In this document: piece by piece, positions 28,881 to 37,094 of the stretch
Layout: each line of letters opens with the position of its first letter
How positions within the stretch are numbered: the stretch's first letter is position 1
Source: Mucilaginibacter sp. UR6-1
GTDB lineage: Bacteria > Bacteroidota > Bacteroidia > Sphingobacteriales > Sphingobacteriaceae
Assembly: GCF_020880975.1 (NCBI RefSeq)
Contig: NZ_JAJIWP010000002.1
Span: 186,001-250,000, forward strand
DNA length: 64,000 bases
Direction: 5' to 3'
Translations under genes and position numbers: made by a program
The notes under the pieces: generated by a model
What the model was told of the DNA's origin: nothing
The model's input: only the letters and a program-made list of their open reading frames with translations
Databases searched by the model: none

Positions 28881-30281
28881 TTACTTTAATCCCTCAATTT
28901 CATGCAGGGTTTTGGGCAGATACTTGCCTAATAGCTGGTGCCCGGTATCGGTTATCAAAAAGTTATCCTCAATACGTATGCCGCCAAAATCGCGGTAGGT
29001 GTTAAGTACATCATAATTAATAAAACTGTTGTATTTGTTTTCGGCCTGCCAGCGGTCTATCAGTTCCGGTATAATATATATACCCGGCTCAACGGTCAGC
29101 ACAAAGCCGGTTTGCAGCTCACGCCCCAAACGCAGAGATTTTAGTCCGAAAATGCTCGTTTCCTTTTTCAGTTCATCAGTGTAGCCAACAAATTGCTCGC
29201 CAAGGTCTTCCATGTCATGGGTATCCATACCCAGCATGTGCCCTAAGCCGCACTGAAAGAACATGGTATGCGCACCGGCAGCTACAGCCTCGGCAGGGTC
29301 GCCCCTCATAATGCCAACGCTAACCAAACCCTCAACCAGTTTTTGGCAGGCAGCAAAGTGAATATCAAGGTACCTTACACCTGGTTTAAGCATGCTGATG
29401 GCATGATCCATAGAATTTAATACCGTATTATAAAGTTCGGCCTGCCTTGAGGTGAATTTTTTACCTGCCGGAAAGGTGCGCGTAAGGTCGCCGCCGTAGT
29501 GCATGGCATTTTCGGCGCCAATGTCGCTCAGCACCATATCGCCTTCTTTTAGTTGGTGCCCATAATAATGCGTGTGCAGGGTTTGGCCCTGTGTAGTGAT
29601 AATTGCTGGATAACCCAGCCTCGCGTTATTGGCGATAGCTACCTGGTGCGCGTGCGATACCAGCTCATAGCATTTTACGCCCGGCTGCGAATTTTTAATT
29701 ACCGCCAGCTCCATATCAATGCTGATGTTTACCGCTTTTTCAAGTTCGGCAACTTCAAGGGGCGATTTAATAACACGCTGCCCAACTACTTTACGGATCA
29801 GTTTTTCGGACACGAGGCCTTTTACCCCGGCTATAGTTTTACCAAACCATGCGGACAGCTTGATCACATTCTCCGGCCGGTAAGGTGGTAATATATGTAC
29901 CGTACGGCCTTTGCTTACAGCGGTTTGTATGTAATCGGCAATGGTATTGTACGGTTTGGTTTTGCTGATGCCCACCATAGCCGCCATCTCGCTAACTGTA
30001 GGCAGGGTGCCTGTCCACACAATATCATCAATGGTGAGTTCATTACCATAAATGATCTCTTCGCCGGTTTCGGTATCAATTGTGGCTGCCAGCGCGGGTA
30101 CATCAAGCCCGAAATAATACAGAAAGCTGCTGTCCTGGCGGAAGAGGAACGTATTGTCCTTATAGTTCATGCTGCTTTCCTCGTTACCCATAAACAGCAA
30201 AATGCCATCGGTGCCAAAGCGCTGTTTTAGTATTTCACGGCGGTTGTTATAAACGTGTTTTTCAAATAGGTTGATCTCCAT
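28881..30281 (-). CDS. pepP: Xaa-Pro aminopeptidase (aminopeptidase P, M24B)
   Basis: A 466-aa cytoplasmic metallopeptidase that removes N-terminal residues preceding proline. It has an N-terminal creatinase-like domain and a C-terminal pita-bread domain. The di-metal ligands are visible: Asp in DIGAENAMHYGGDLTRTF (two), His in GLGHMLGMDTHDM, Glu in TVEPGIYIIPEL and Glu in GIRIEDNFLIT. Length is normal. Monocistronic. Confidence 0.94.
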   Translation of the reverse strand: MEINLFEKHVYNNRREILKQRFGTDGILLFMGNEESSMNYKDNTFLFRQDSSFLYYFGLDVPALAATIDTETGEEIIYGNELTIDDIVWTGTLPTVSEMAAMVGISKTKPYNTIADYIQTAVSKGRTVHILPPYRPENVIKLSAWFGKTIAGVKGLVSEKLIRKVVGQRVIKSPLEVAELEKAVNISIDMELAVIKNSQPGVKCYELVSHAHQVAIANNARLGYPAIITTQGQTLHTHYYGHQLKEGDMVLSDIGAENAMHYGGDLTRTFPAGKKFTSRQAELYNTVLNSMDHAISMLKPGVRYLDIHFAACQKLVEGLVSVGIMRGDPAEAVAAGAHTMFFQCGLGHMLGMDTHDMEDLGEQFVGYTDELKKETSIFGLKSLRLGRELQTGFVLTVEPGIYIIPELIDRWQAENKYNSFINYDVLNTYRDFGGIRIEDNFLITDTGHQLLGKYLPKTLHEIEGLK

Positions 30282-30482
30282 GTTGAAATATATTTAGTAT
30301 GCACAAAGCAAAGCAAAATAATTTAAACAGGCTTACCGCTTTTTAGCATTTAACAGGAGTATGTCATAGCCAGGGGTAACATACTTTAAAAACTTTAACA
30401 ACCAAAAGCTATTAAAAATCGTAATATAAAATAGGCTAAACCGTTGCAAACGGTAATTTCCTTGATATACAATTTACACGAT

Positions 30483-31580
30483 ATGCCCCTTAAAGAACTT
30501 GAACGATTGCAAACAGTACGAAGATTTTTGCAATTGCCAATGGATTATGAACATCAGCTACAGGAAATTACCCGCCTCGCTGCATATATATGCGGGCAGC
30601 CTACGGCGTTAATTACGTTTATTGATAAGGATATTCAGCACATTAAGGTAAAGCACAACTTTGAATTTAGTGAAACCCCCAGGTGCGATGCCTTTTGCGA
30701 CCATGTTATAGGCAAAAAGGGTGCTATGATAGTTAAGGATGCCATGCTTGATGATAGGTTTGCCGCAAATCCGCTGGTGCAGGATGACCCGCACATCAGG
30801 TTTTATGCGGGTGTGCCGTTAACAACGCATGATGGCTATGATTTAGGAAGTTTATGTGTGATTGGTAAACGGCCCGCTGATCTGTCGCCCAGGCAAACCG
30901 AAATGCTGGAGGTATTATCAAGGCAGGTGATCAAGATACTGGAATTTGAGGCCAGTGTTACATTGCTGAAAGAAAAGCAAGCCGAGTTACTGCGTACCGA
31001 AATAGAGTTACACGCTTTTTTTGAAAGTTCGGTTGAGCAACATTTGCTGCTTAACCGGGATTTTGAGATACTGGCATTTAACAAAGCCTGGGATAATCAT
31101 GTAAGATCGGCCTATGGGCGGAGCCTGGAGCGGGGTAAAAAAATGACGGATTATATACACCTCGATCATTTAGCGCAGTTTTACCGTGATTATAACACCG
31201 CCCTGCGCGGAACTGCCGTGTTTGATGAGCGTAAATTGAAAAGCGACGGCAATGATGCCTGGTTCTTAGTTAAATTTGAGCCCGCTTTTGATGCCGGCGG
31301 ACAAATTATTGGCGTATCAGTAAATGTTGTTGATGTAACGCGCCGTATTAAAAATGAGGAAATGGTAAAGGCCCAAAAGCAATCGCTGCAAAATATAGCT
31401 TTCATTCAATCGCATGAGTTGCGGCGGCCGGTGGCATCAATACTGGGTTTAATGGATCTCATCAATGCCGATGGTAACCAGCCCCAAACAATAGAATGGC
31501 AATATCTGCAGGAATCAGTTAAGGAGCTTGACAGCATGATCCGGATGATAATTGATGAAACGGATTCGGATAAAAAGTAA
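30483..31580 (+). CDS. GAF-PAS protein with histidine-kinase dimerisation helix but no ATPase domain
   Basis: A 365-aa cytoplasmic signalling protein. Residues ~15-170 form a GAF domain (RCDAFCDHVIGKKGAMIVKD is typical). Residues ~185-300 look like a PAS domain (NRDFEILAFNKAWDNHV). The C-terminus is a HisKA-like segment (SHELRRPVASILGLMDLI) with a candidate phospho-His. It ends there, without the N, G1 and G2 boxes of a kinase. The start at 30483 follows the MPLKELERLQTV pattern; a TTG 39 bp upstream is less likely. It could be a kinase fragment, phosphotransfer partner or sensor adaptor. Confidence 0.8.
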   Translation: MPLKELERLQTVRRFLQLPMDYEHQLQEITRLAAYICGQPTALITFIDKDIQHIKVKHNFEFSETPRCDAFCDHVIGKKGAMIVKDAMLDDRFAANPLVQDDPHIRFYAGVPLTTHDGYDLGSLCVIGKRPADLSPRQTEMLEVLSRQVIKILEFEASVTLLKEKQAELLRTEIELHAFFESSVEQHLLLNRDFEILAFNKAWDNHVRSAYGRSLERGKKMTDYIHLDHLAQFYRDYNTALRGTAVFDERKLKSDGNDAWFLVKFEPAFDAGGQIIGVSVNVVDVTRRIKNEEMVKAQKQSLQNIAFIQSHELRRPVASILGLMDLINADGNQPQTIEWQYLQESVKELDSMIRMIIDETDSDKK

Positions 31581-31582
31581 AA

Positions 31583-32701
31583 CTATGCCTTTTGCGCCCG
31601 TCGTTTTAACCATGCCCTTACCGGTTCATCGTACCATTTTAACGCGGCATAGGCCAGCATTACCGAGCCAAAAAAAGTAAGCAACGCATACGGTATGGCG
31701 TGGCCAAAGCTCATACTTTTATCGCGTGCTACCCAACCTGTATAAATGTAAATAAAAGGGTAGTGGGTGATGTATAGCGGGTATGACAGATCGCCTAAAA
31801 ACTTACTGATGCGTTTGCCGGTTTCAGTATGTACCGTCCCGCTGGCACCCAGGTAAACAATCAACGGAAATAACAGGATGATGATGACCGACTCGTATAC
31901 TCCGTTCATCCATAAACTTTGCTGATCACCGATACGGGGGATGGCCAGCGCGATGATCAGCAGCAGGCTGCACCATGCAAAAGCGTTTTTAATATGCGTT
32001 GGTTTGGTTATGCGCGATAGCAGCAGCCCGCCAAAGAATGGGAACATCATGCGGGTAAAGCCAATACGTGTATGCTCCAGGTTGGGTGTCCACCCGCCAA
32101 TAACATCGCCGTTAGGGCCGGTTATCAGGTACTGTACCAACGCCACCGCTGAGGCAATCACCAAAATTGACAATGCCCATTTGGGTAATTTGCGTAAACC
32201 GAGGGCGTATAAAATGTTGGCGATGTACTCAAAGTATAACGACCAGCCCGGCCCGTCCAGCGGGTGCATTTCCTGCCAGCCGCGGATGTCCCATGATGCA
32301 GGTACAGGTATCAGCGTAAAGCCTACGAGCATTACCACCAGCAATTTCCAAACCGGTACGTTGTGTATTTCGGGCCACATGGGCGAATCGGAATAATAAA
32401 AGCAGATGGCACCCACCACCATGCCCACAATAACCATAGGTTGCAACCGCGCCAGCCTGCGCCTGAAGAAACCGCCAATGGTAAGCTTACCCCAACGGTC
32501 GTCATACGCGTAACCAATGACATAGCCCGAAAGCAGGAAAAAGAAATCGACCGCGAGGTAGCCGTGGTTGATCATCATATCAAACTTACTGGTAGCATGT
32601 GCCTCGCAAATATGAAAGATGACTACGATCAAGGCCGCCACACCGCGTAAGCCGTCAAGTATCTGGTAATGGGGTTTAGAATTTAATTGGTTAGATTGCA
32701 T
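31583..32701 (-). CDS. Acyltransferase 3 family membrane protein, copy 1
   Basis: A 372-aa integral membrane O-acyltransferase of the OafA/NolL type with about ten helices. The N-terminus has the family pattern ILDGLRGVAALIVVIFH with the conserved Arg and His, and SGYVIGYAYDDRW follows. Substrate is unknown; relatives acetylate glycans or antibiotics. It is closely related along its length to the neighbouring gene at 32870, indicating tandem duplication. Its stop lies 2 bp from the convergent GAF gene. Confidence 0.9.
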   Translation of the reverse strand: MQSNQLNSKPHYQILDGLRGVAALIVVIFHICEAHATSKFDMMINHGYLAVDFFFLLSGYVIGYAYDDRWGKLTIGGFFRRRLARLQPMVIVGMVVGAICFYYSDSPMWPEIHNVPVWKLLVVMLVGFTLIPVPASWDIRGWQEMHPLDGPGWSLYFEYIANILYALGLRKLPKWALSILVIASAVALVQYLITGPNGDVIGGWTPNLEHTRIGFTRMMFPFFGGLLLSRITKPTHIKNAFAWCSLLLIIALAIPRIGDQQSLWMNGVYESVIIILLFPLIVYLGASGTVHTETGKRISKFLGDLSYPLYITHYPFIYIYTGWVARDKSMSFGHAIPYALLTFFGSVMLAYAALKWYDEPVRAWLKRRAQKA

Positions 32702-32735
32702 GTAGTCAAATTTAGAATAATAGATGGATAATGCT

Positions 32736-32865
32736 AATGCTTCGACAGGCTCAGCATAACAAGGCTGTTAACATAAAAGTGTAGGGCATGTCATCCTGAG
32801 CTTGTCGAAGGGTGCGAGCGGTGGATTGGAACGGCGCCTAATGCTTCGACAGGCTCAGCATGACA
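32736..32865. repeat. REP-like repeat cluster between the two acyltransferase genes
   Basis: Three copies of one element lie in 130 bp: AATGCTTCGACAGGCTCAGC at 32736-32755 (+), the related TCATCCTGAGCTTGTCGAAG at 32791-32810 (opposite orientation) and the first form again at 32840-32859 (+). The core TTCGACA(A)GCTCAG is a widespread interspersed element in Bacteroidota and other bacteria (general knowledge). The opposed copies can fold into a hairpin. Confidence 0.85.
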
Positions 32866-32869
32866 ATTC

Positions 32870-33976
32870 TTACGCCAGCTTTCTGCGCAACCATTTCCGT
32901 ACCGGCTCATCATATAACTTTAAGGCGGCATAGGCTAAAACAATTGCACCTATCAATATAGCTAAGGCATAAGGCCAGGCCTGCACAATGGTTACACCTT
33001 TGTTGTTGCTGATCCAGGCTACATAAAAATATACTATCGGGTAATGCACCAGGTAAAGCGGGTACGATATTTCGCCCAGAAATTTACAGATCCTGTTCTC
33101 GCGCCGGGTTTGCAGCACGCCGCTGGCCCCAAGGTAAACTATAAGCGGGAATATAATGATGATGCAAACAGACTCATAAAGGCCGTTCATCCACAAATGC
33201 CCGGCACCGCCAATACGTGGCATATACAGCACGACTGCTACTAAAAGGCTACACCACAAAAAAGCGTTTTTAATTTGGGTTGGCTTCGCTACGCGCGCTA
33301 AAAGTAAACCGGCAAAGAAAGGATAGATGGTACGGGTTAGCCCCACGCGTACCTGCTCCGTGTTCAGTGTCCAGCCGCCGCTAACATCGCCGTTGGTAAT
33401 GGCCAGGTGAGCCAGTGCAATGGCAGCGATAACCACCAGTATACTTAATGCCGTGTTAGAGAATTTTCTGATCCATAAGGCATAGAGGATGTTGGCGATA
33501 TACTCAAAAAATAACGACCAGCCCACACTGTTCAGCGGGTGCATTTCCTGCCAGCCGCGTATATCCATTGATAAGGGTATAGGCAAAATGGTATAGCCGA
33601 TCAGCATCACCAGCAGCATCTTCCATAGCGGAACGGTATGGATAAGCGGCCACAGCGTGGAATCGGTATAATAAAAGCCGATAGCGCCGAGCGTCATGCC
33701 CAAAATTACCATGGGTTGCAGGCGTTCAATACGGCGTTTAAAAAAGTTGCCGGCGGTCATTTTAGGCCAGCGGTCGTCATACGCGTAGCCGATCACGAAA
33801 CCGGATAGCAGAAAGAAAAAATCGACCGCCAGGTAACCGTGGTTAACAATAATATCAAAATGCCCGGTGCCCATGGGCTCCGCCAGGTGAAAGGTTACCA
33901 CAATAATGGCCGCAACGCCGCGCAGTCCGTCTAAAATTGGGTAATGGGGTTTAGCATTTAATTGATTAGATGGCAT
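32870..33976 (-). CDS. Acyltransferase 3 family membrane protein, copy 2
   Basis: A 368-aa paralogue of the gene at 31583, sharing the start (SNQLNxKPHYxILDGLRGVA), SGFVIGYAYDDRW and the C-terminal LYDEPVRKWLRRK. It has about ten membrane helices and is probably an inner-membrane O-acyltransferase of unknown substrate. Both copies are complete and without frameshifts, so both may be functional, perhaps with different acceptors. Its 3' end touches the REP-like cluster. Confidence 0.9.
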   Translation of the reverse strand: MPSNQLNAKPHYPILDGLRGVAAIIVVTFHLAEPMGTGHFDIIVNHGYLAVDFFFLLSGFVIGYAYDDRWPKMTAGNFFKRRIERLQPMVILGMTLGAIGFYYTDSTLWPLIHTVPLWKMLLVMLIGYTILPIPLSMDIRGWQEMHPLNSVGWSLFFEYIANILYALWIRKFSNTALSILVVIAAIALAHLAITNGDVSGGWTLNTEQVRVGLTRTIYPFFAGLLLARVAKPTQIKNAFLWCSLLVAVVLYMPRIGGAGHLWMNGLYESVCIIIIFPLIVYLGASGVLQTRRENRICKFLGEISYPLYLVHYPIVYFYVAWISNNKGVTIVQAWPYALAILIGAIVLAYAALKLYDEPVRKWLRRKLA

Positions 33977-33994
33977 GAATAACGGATCATTTTA

Positions 33995-34705
33995 TCATTT
34001 TAACTTATCTCTATAAATCCAATTCATATGTGCACATAATCCATGTATATCTGGAAAGATAGTTCTATTGTTTGTACCAAATGCGGCAAGTTTTTTAAGG
34101 ATTTCTATTTTCCCACTTGCAGGAATTATAAGCTTAATTATTTTTTTCTTTACCTCAACATTTTTTTCTAAACCAACAAAACTATTCGTTTTGTCTGAAT
34201 ATTTGTGAGCAGTGAACCATCCGGACTGAGCTACAATTCTATCATTGTTAAGCACAGGTCTTAATATTTTTGTTTTATTGCCTTTAAAAGGTGATAAGTC
34301 TTTATTGACATCTACTAACATTGATTCATCACCCTTTAAAATATAAATAAAAGCATTCTTTTCAAGCATGAATTCATTTTTGCAAGCAAACCATAAGGCT
34401 ATCAAGGGATTGCTTGTCCAGTCTAATAGCCTTGTTTTTAAACCATAATGTTGAGCATAGACCAACAAATCCCAGTCGTTTATAATGTCTTTGTTTAATA
34501 ATAAATGAGATCTTCTTCTAAATTCTAATAGCATTTCAACCTCTATCCTGGTCGTATTTAATTTGGGGTTACTTCTTGCAATACTTGGCAATAATGAATT
34601 ATCATCACATTGCCCTCTAAATAAAGTTATTTGATTTCCTAATGAATTTAATGATTCTGTATATATCAGATACTCTTTGAATGACTCTATGGTTTCTATT
34701 TGCAT
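33995..34705 (-). CDS. FRG-domain protein
   Basis: A 236-aa protein with a clear FRG domain: the naming motif ITLFRGQCDD near residue 26 and the second conserved block AQHYGLKTRLLDWTSNPLIA near residue 88. The molecular function of the family is not firmly established; it occurs in mobile and phage-related contexts. The gene is conspicuously AT-rich compared with its neighbours and stands alone, suggesting recent horizontal acquisition. No signal peptide or membrane helix. Confidence 0.85.
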   Translation of the reverse strand: MQIETIESFKEYLIYTESLNSLGNQITLFRGQCDDNSLLPSIARSNPKLNTTRIEVEMLLEFRRRSHLLLNKDIINDWDLLVYAQHYGLKTRLLDWTSNPLIALWFACKNEFMLEKNAFIYILKGDESMLVDVNKDLSPFKGNKTKILRPVLNNDRIVAQSGWFTAHKYSDKTNSFVGLEKNVEVKKKIIKLIIPASGKIEILKKLAAFGTNNRTIFPDIHGLCAHMNWIYRDKLK

Positions 34706-34804
34706 GAGTTTTTTAAATTGGTTAATAGGAAGGGATTGATCATATTTTACGAAAATAATATATTGTTGTCATTTCTAAAACCTGCTTCCCATCACACAAT
34801 CCCC

Positions 34805-34816
34805 TGACCATTATCA
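34805..34816. promoter_or_regulatory. FNR-like site before the universal stress gene
   Basis: TGAC-CATT-ATCA fits the TGA[C/T]-N4-[A/G]TCA pattern seen before ccoI, ccoNO, the fixL-like gene and ldh. Its centre is about 85 bp before the usp ATG, the same distance class as the others (77-91). The proposed binder is the REC-Crp protein at 50326. Confidence 0.55.
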
Positions 34817-34849
34817 CTATTTCCTAACGTACTTAGGCTGATATTTGTG

Positions 34850-34872
34850 GCAAGATTAATACTTGATCTTGC
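34850..34872 (+). promoter_or_regulatory. Inverted repeat in the usp leader
   Basis: GCAAGAT (34850-34856) and ATCTTGC (34866-34872) form a perfect 7-bp inverted repeat with a 9-bp spacer, ending 23 bp before the usp ATG. It could be a leader hairpin or an operator. Only one copy was seen. Confidence 0.35.
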
Positions 34873-34895
34873 AAACGAATTTAAAACTCATCGTT

Positions 34896-35771
34896 ATGAA
34901 AACCCTATTCGTCCCTACTGATTTTTCGGCCGCTGCCGAAAACGCTGCGCAGTACGCGCTTGCCATTGCTCAGGCTACCAGGGCCAATGTAAAGTTGTTC
35001 AACGTGTTTATGGTCGCGGCAGCAACGCCCATGGCGGCCCAGGTTGCCTGGCCTTTGTATAATTATGAGGCCGTGGTTGAAAGTACCAATGCCGAACTAA
35101 ATAAGCTCGCCAATAAACTTACCAACCTTGATGACAGTCGCGCCGTTGAAGTACTTACCAGTTGCGAAAGCGCGGCGGGTAACGTAGCCGAAATGATTAA
35201 CCAAAAGGCGGTTGACGAACGGGCCTGCATGGTGGTGATGGGTACATCCGGATCGGGCGATGTGCAGCACTTTTTTTTAGGCAGCACCAGTAATAATCTG
35301 ATCAGTAAAATCGCGGTGCCGCTGTTGCTCGTGCCGCCAAAATATCAGTTTAAACCCATCAAACGTATAGCCATAGCCACTGATCTGAGTGACAGCGAAA
35401 TAGAGGTGATCCAATCAGTAGCCAGTTTGGCAAAGTATTTTAATGCTGAGCTGGTGCTGTTTCACGTAACCGATGATAAGTACGAACCGGAGTACGCCAA
35501 AAAGATTGATGTTTATCTGCGCGAGGTTACCAACCGCATAAACTATAGTAATGTATTTTACCGGCATGTAAAAAGCACGGATGTTAACCATGGCGTGGAG
35601 TGGATAGTTGAGCATGGTCTGGTTGATATGCTGGCTATTATACACCAGGAACACAATTTTTTCGATAAGCTGTTTAGCCGCAGCCATACACACCACGCGG
35701 CCAAGCATATTGATATTCCGCTGCTGGTATACCCATGCGCAAGCAAGCGTTTTATCGCGCCTGCTTTTTAG
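34896..35771 (+). CDS. Tandem-domain universal stress protein
   Basis: A 291-aa protein of two UspA domains. Domain 1 (about 1-148) starts MKTLFVPTDFSAAAENA and has the nucleotide-binding motif MGTSGSGDVQHFFLGSTSN, so it probably binds ATP. Domain 2 (about 150-280) starts KRIAIATDLSDSEIEV and lacks that motif. The start is the ATG at 34896, before the Usp beta strand. An FNR-like site 85 bp upstream suggests induction by low oxygen together with the cbb3 genes. Confidence 0.93.
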   Translation: MKTLFVPTDFSAAAENAAQYALAIAQATRANVKLFNVFMVAAATPMAAQVAWPLYNYEAVVESTNAELNKLANKLTNLDDSRAVEVLTSCESAAGNVAEMINQKAVDERACMVVMGTSGSGDVQHFFLGSTSNNLISKIAVPLLLVPPKYQFKPIKRIAIATDLSDSEIEVIQSVASLAKYFNAELVLFHVTDDKYEPEYAKKIDVYLREVTNRINYSNVFYRHVKSTDVNHGVEWIVEHGLVDMLAIIHQEHNFFDKLFSRSHTHHAAKHIDIPLLVYPCASKRFIAPAF

Positions 35772-35809
35772 TAATAAATTGGCATTAAAATATAGACAAT
35801 GCAAGGCTT

Positions 35810-35847
35810 ATAGCCGATGTTATTTGAAAATGTCGGCTATCTTTTTT
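35810..35847 (+). terminator. Terminator of usp, overlapping the redoxin 3' end
   Basis: ATAGCCGA (35810-35817) pairs with TCGGCTAT (35833-35840), followed by CTTTTTTG. The right arm lies in the last codons of the convergent redoxin gene. Confidence 0.6.
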
Positions 35848-36947
35848 GTCATGGCTTCCTCGTCGCCTGTTGAAAGTAATATTTTACCTTCCTTATCAAC
35901 AAGTACATAGTGAGGCAGATAATTAACGCCGTATAATGTGCTTACATTTCCGGGCTTACTCGGTGCGCGTTCATCAACCACCTGCATCCATGGCATTAAT
36001 TCCTTATCGAGCGCTTTCTTCCAGCTATTTTTATTTTGATCGTCAGATACACTTACTATGTTAAAACCTTTGTCGTGGTATTTGGTATACACGTTTTTCC
36101 AGTTAGGAATAGCCGCTCTGCATGGTACACACCAGCTTGCCCAAAAATCTATCATTACATAGGTACCCTTCGTTTCAGATAGACTGAACTTAGTATTATC
36201 CCTTTTCAACAATGTAAAGTTGGGTGCTGCTGTCCCCGTTTCTTTATTTACAAGATTAGCGGCAGTTACAGCAAGGTTTTTATAACATACAGATTGTTTT
36301 GCCTCACCGGTGAATTGAGCAACAGCTTCTTTAAATCCGGGCGGCGTGGTATGGTAAAATTGCTTAAATAATTCATAGTAATCATTGTAAATATGTACCG
36401 CAGCTATAGACGACGGATTTTTGTCGACATACTTTTTGATCCATGTTTTCTGCTTTTCAATCATGAGTAGTTTTAATGAATCCATTTGGGTCTGATTATC
36501 ACCTCCTTTTTTGTAAATGGATTCCAATGATGAGAAGTAATGACTATAGTCGGTTTCTTTCTTAAACCGAAGATAAGTATCATTTATAGCTGAGCCTTTT
36601 TGATTAATTGACCATATCATTACCGAGTTATCAGATTGATGCATGGCTCCGATGGTGTCAATATTGAAGGTCATGTTTGCATTTTCTACAAACGCGCGAA
36701 ACATCCAGTTTACCGGGGTAATAACAAAGCCATGCCTCTCAGAAATATTTACTTTGCCTTGCATCACAAATTTGCCGTTTTTAATAATAGCACTGTCGGC
36801 AAAACCACTTAGGTCTGCTGTGTACATCCGTATCATTCCGGAGTCTATTCCAATAGCCGTTCCGTTGATGGTGTACTGCTGCGCATGTGCTTCAATAGTT
36901 AAAAACAAAGTAAGCAGGCTGATAACAATATTGATTGTTTTTTTCAT
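35820..36947 (-). CDS. TlpA-like thiol-disulfide oxidoreductase with DUF4369-like N-terminus
   Basis: A 375-aa exported redoxin. A signal peptide (ISLLTLFLTIEAHAQ) is followed by a DUF4369-like beta domain (YTINGTAIGIDSGMIRMYTA) and, after about residue 235, a thioredoxin domain with the redox-active WASWCVPCRAA motif. Such proteins keep cysteines reduced in the periplasm, for example for cytochrome c maturation. The FNR-like site at 37009 is 67 bp before its start, so it may share low-oxygen control with the divergent ccoI operon. Confidence 0.88.
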   Translation of the reverse strand: MKKTINIVISLLTLFLTIEAHAQQYTINGTAIGIDSGMIRMYTADLSGFADSAIIKNGKFVMQGKVNISERHGFVITPVNWMFRAFVENANMTFNIDTIGAMHQSDNSVMIWSINQKGSAINDTYLRFKKETDYSHYFSSLESIYKKGGDNQTQMDSLKLLMIEKQKTWIKKYVDKNPSSIAAVHIYNDYYELFKQFYHTTPPGFKEAVAQFTGEAKQSVCYKNLAVTAANLVNKETGTAAPNFTLLKRDNTKFSLSETKGTYVMIDFWASWCVPCRAAIPNWKNVYTKYHDKGFNIVSVSDDQNKNSWKKALDKELMPWMQVVDERAPSKPGNVSTLYGVNYLPHYVLVDKEGKILLSTGDEEAMTKKIADIFK

Positions 36948-37008
36948 TTATAGGCAGTTCAGGTTCCTGTTGGTTAAATATAAAGCATTCCTGTTAATTA
37001 TTAAAACG

Positions 37009-37020
37009 TGACGTAAGTCA
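37009..37020. promoter_or_regulatory. FNR-like site before ccoI
   Basis: TGAC-GTAA-GTCA, extended to GTGAC-N4-GTCAC with A/T flanks. Its centre is about 80 bp before the ccoI ATG and 67 bp before the divergent redoxin ATG. The half-sites match those preferred by FNR-type recognition helices. Confidence 0.7.
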
Positions 37021-37094
37021 CTTTTAAGGCCTCTTTGTATCATTTAACCAACGGGGCGCTTATCACATTTTTGTATTAACTAAAGCGAGCCATT

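Noticed and set aside
32736..32865. Possible short CRISPR array
   Set aside because: The repeats occur in alternating orientation with uneven spacing and only three copies. No cas genes are near. It fits a REP-like cluster instead.
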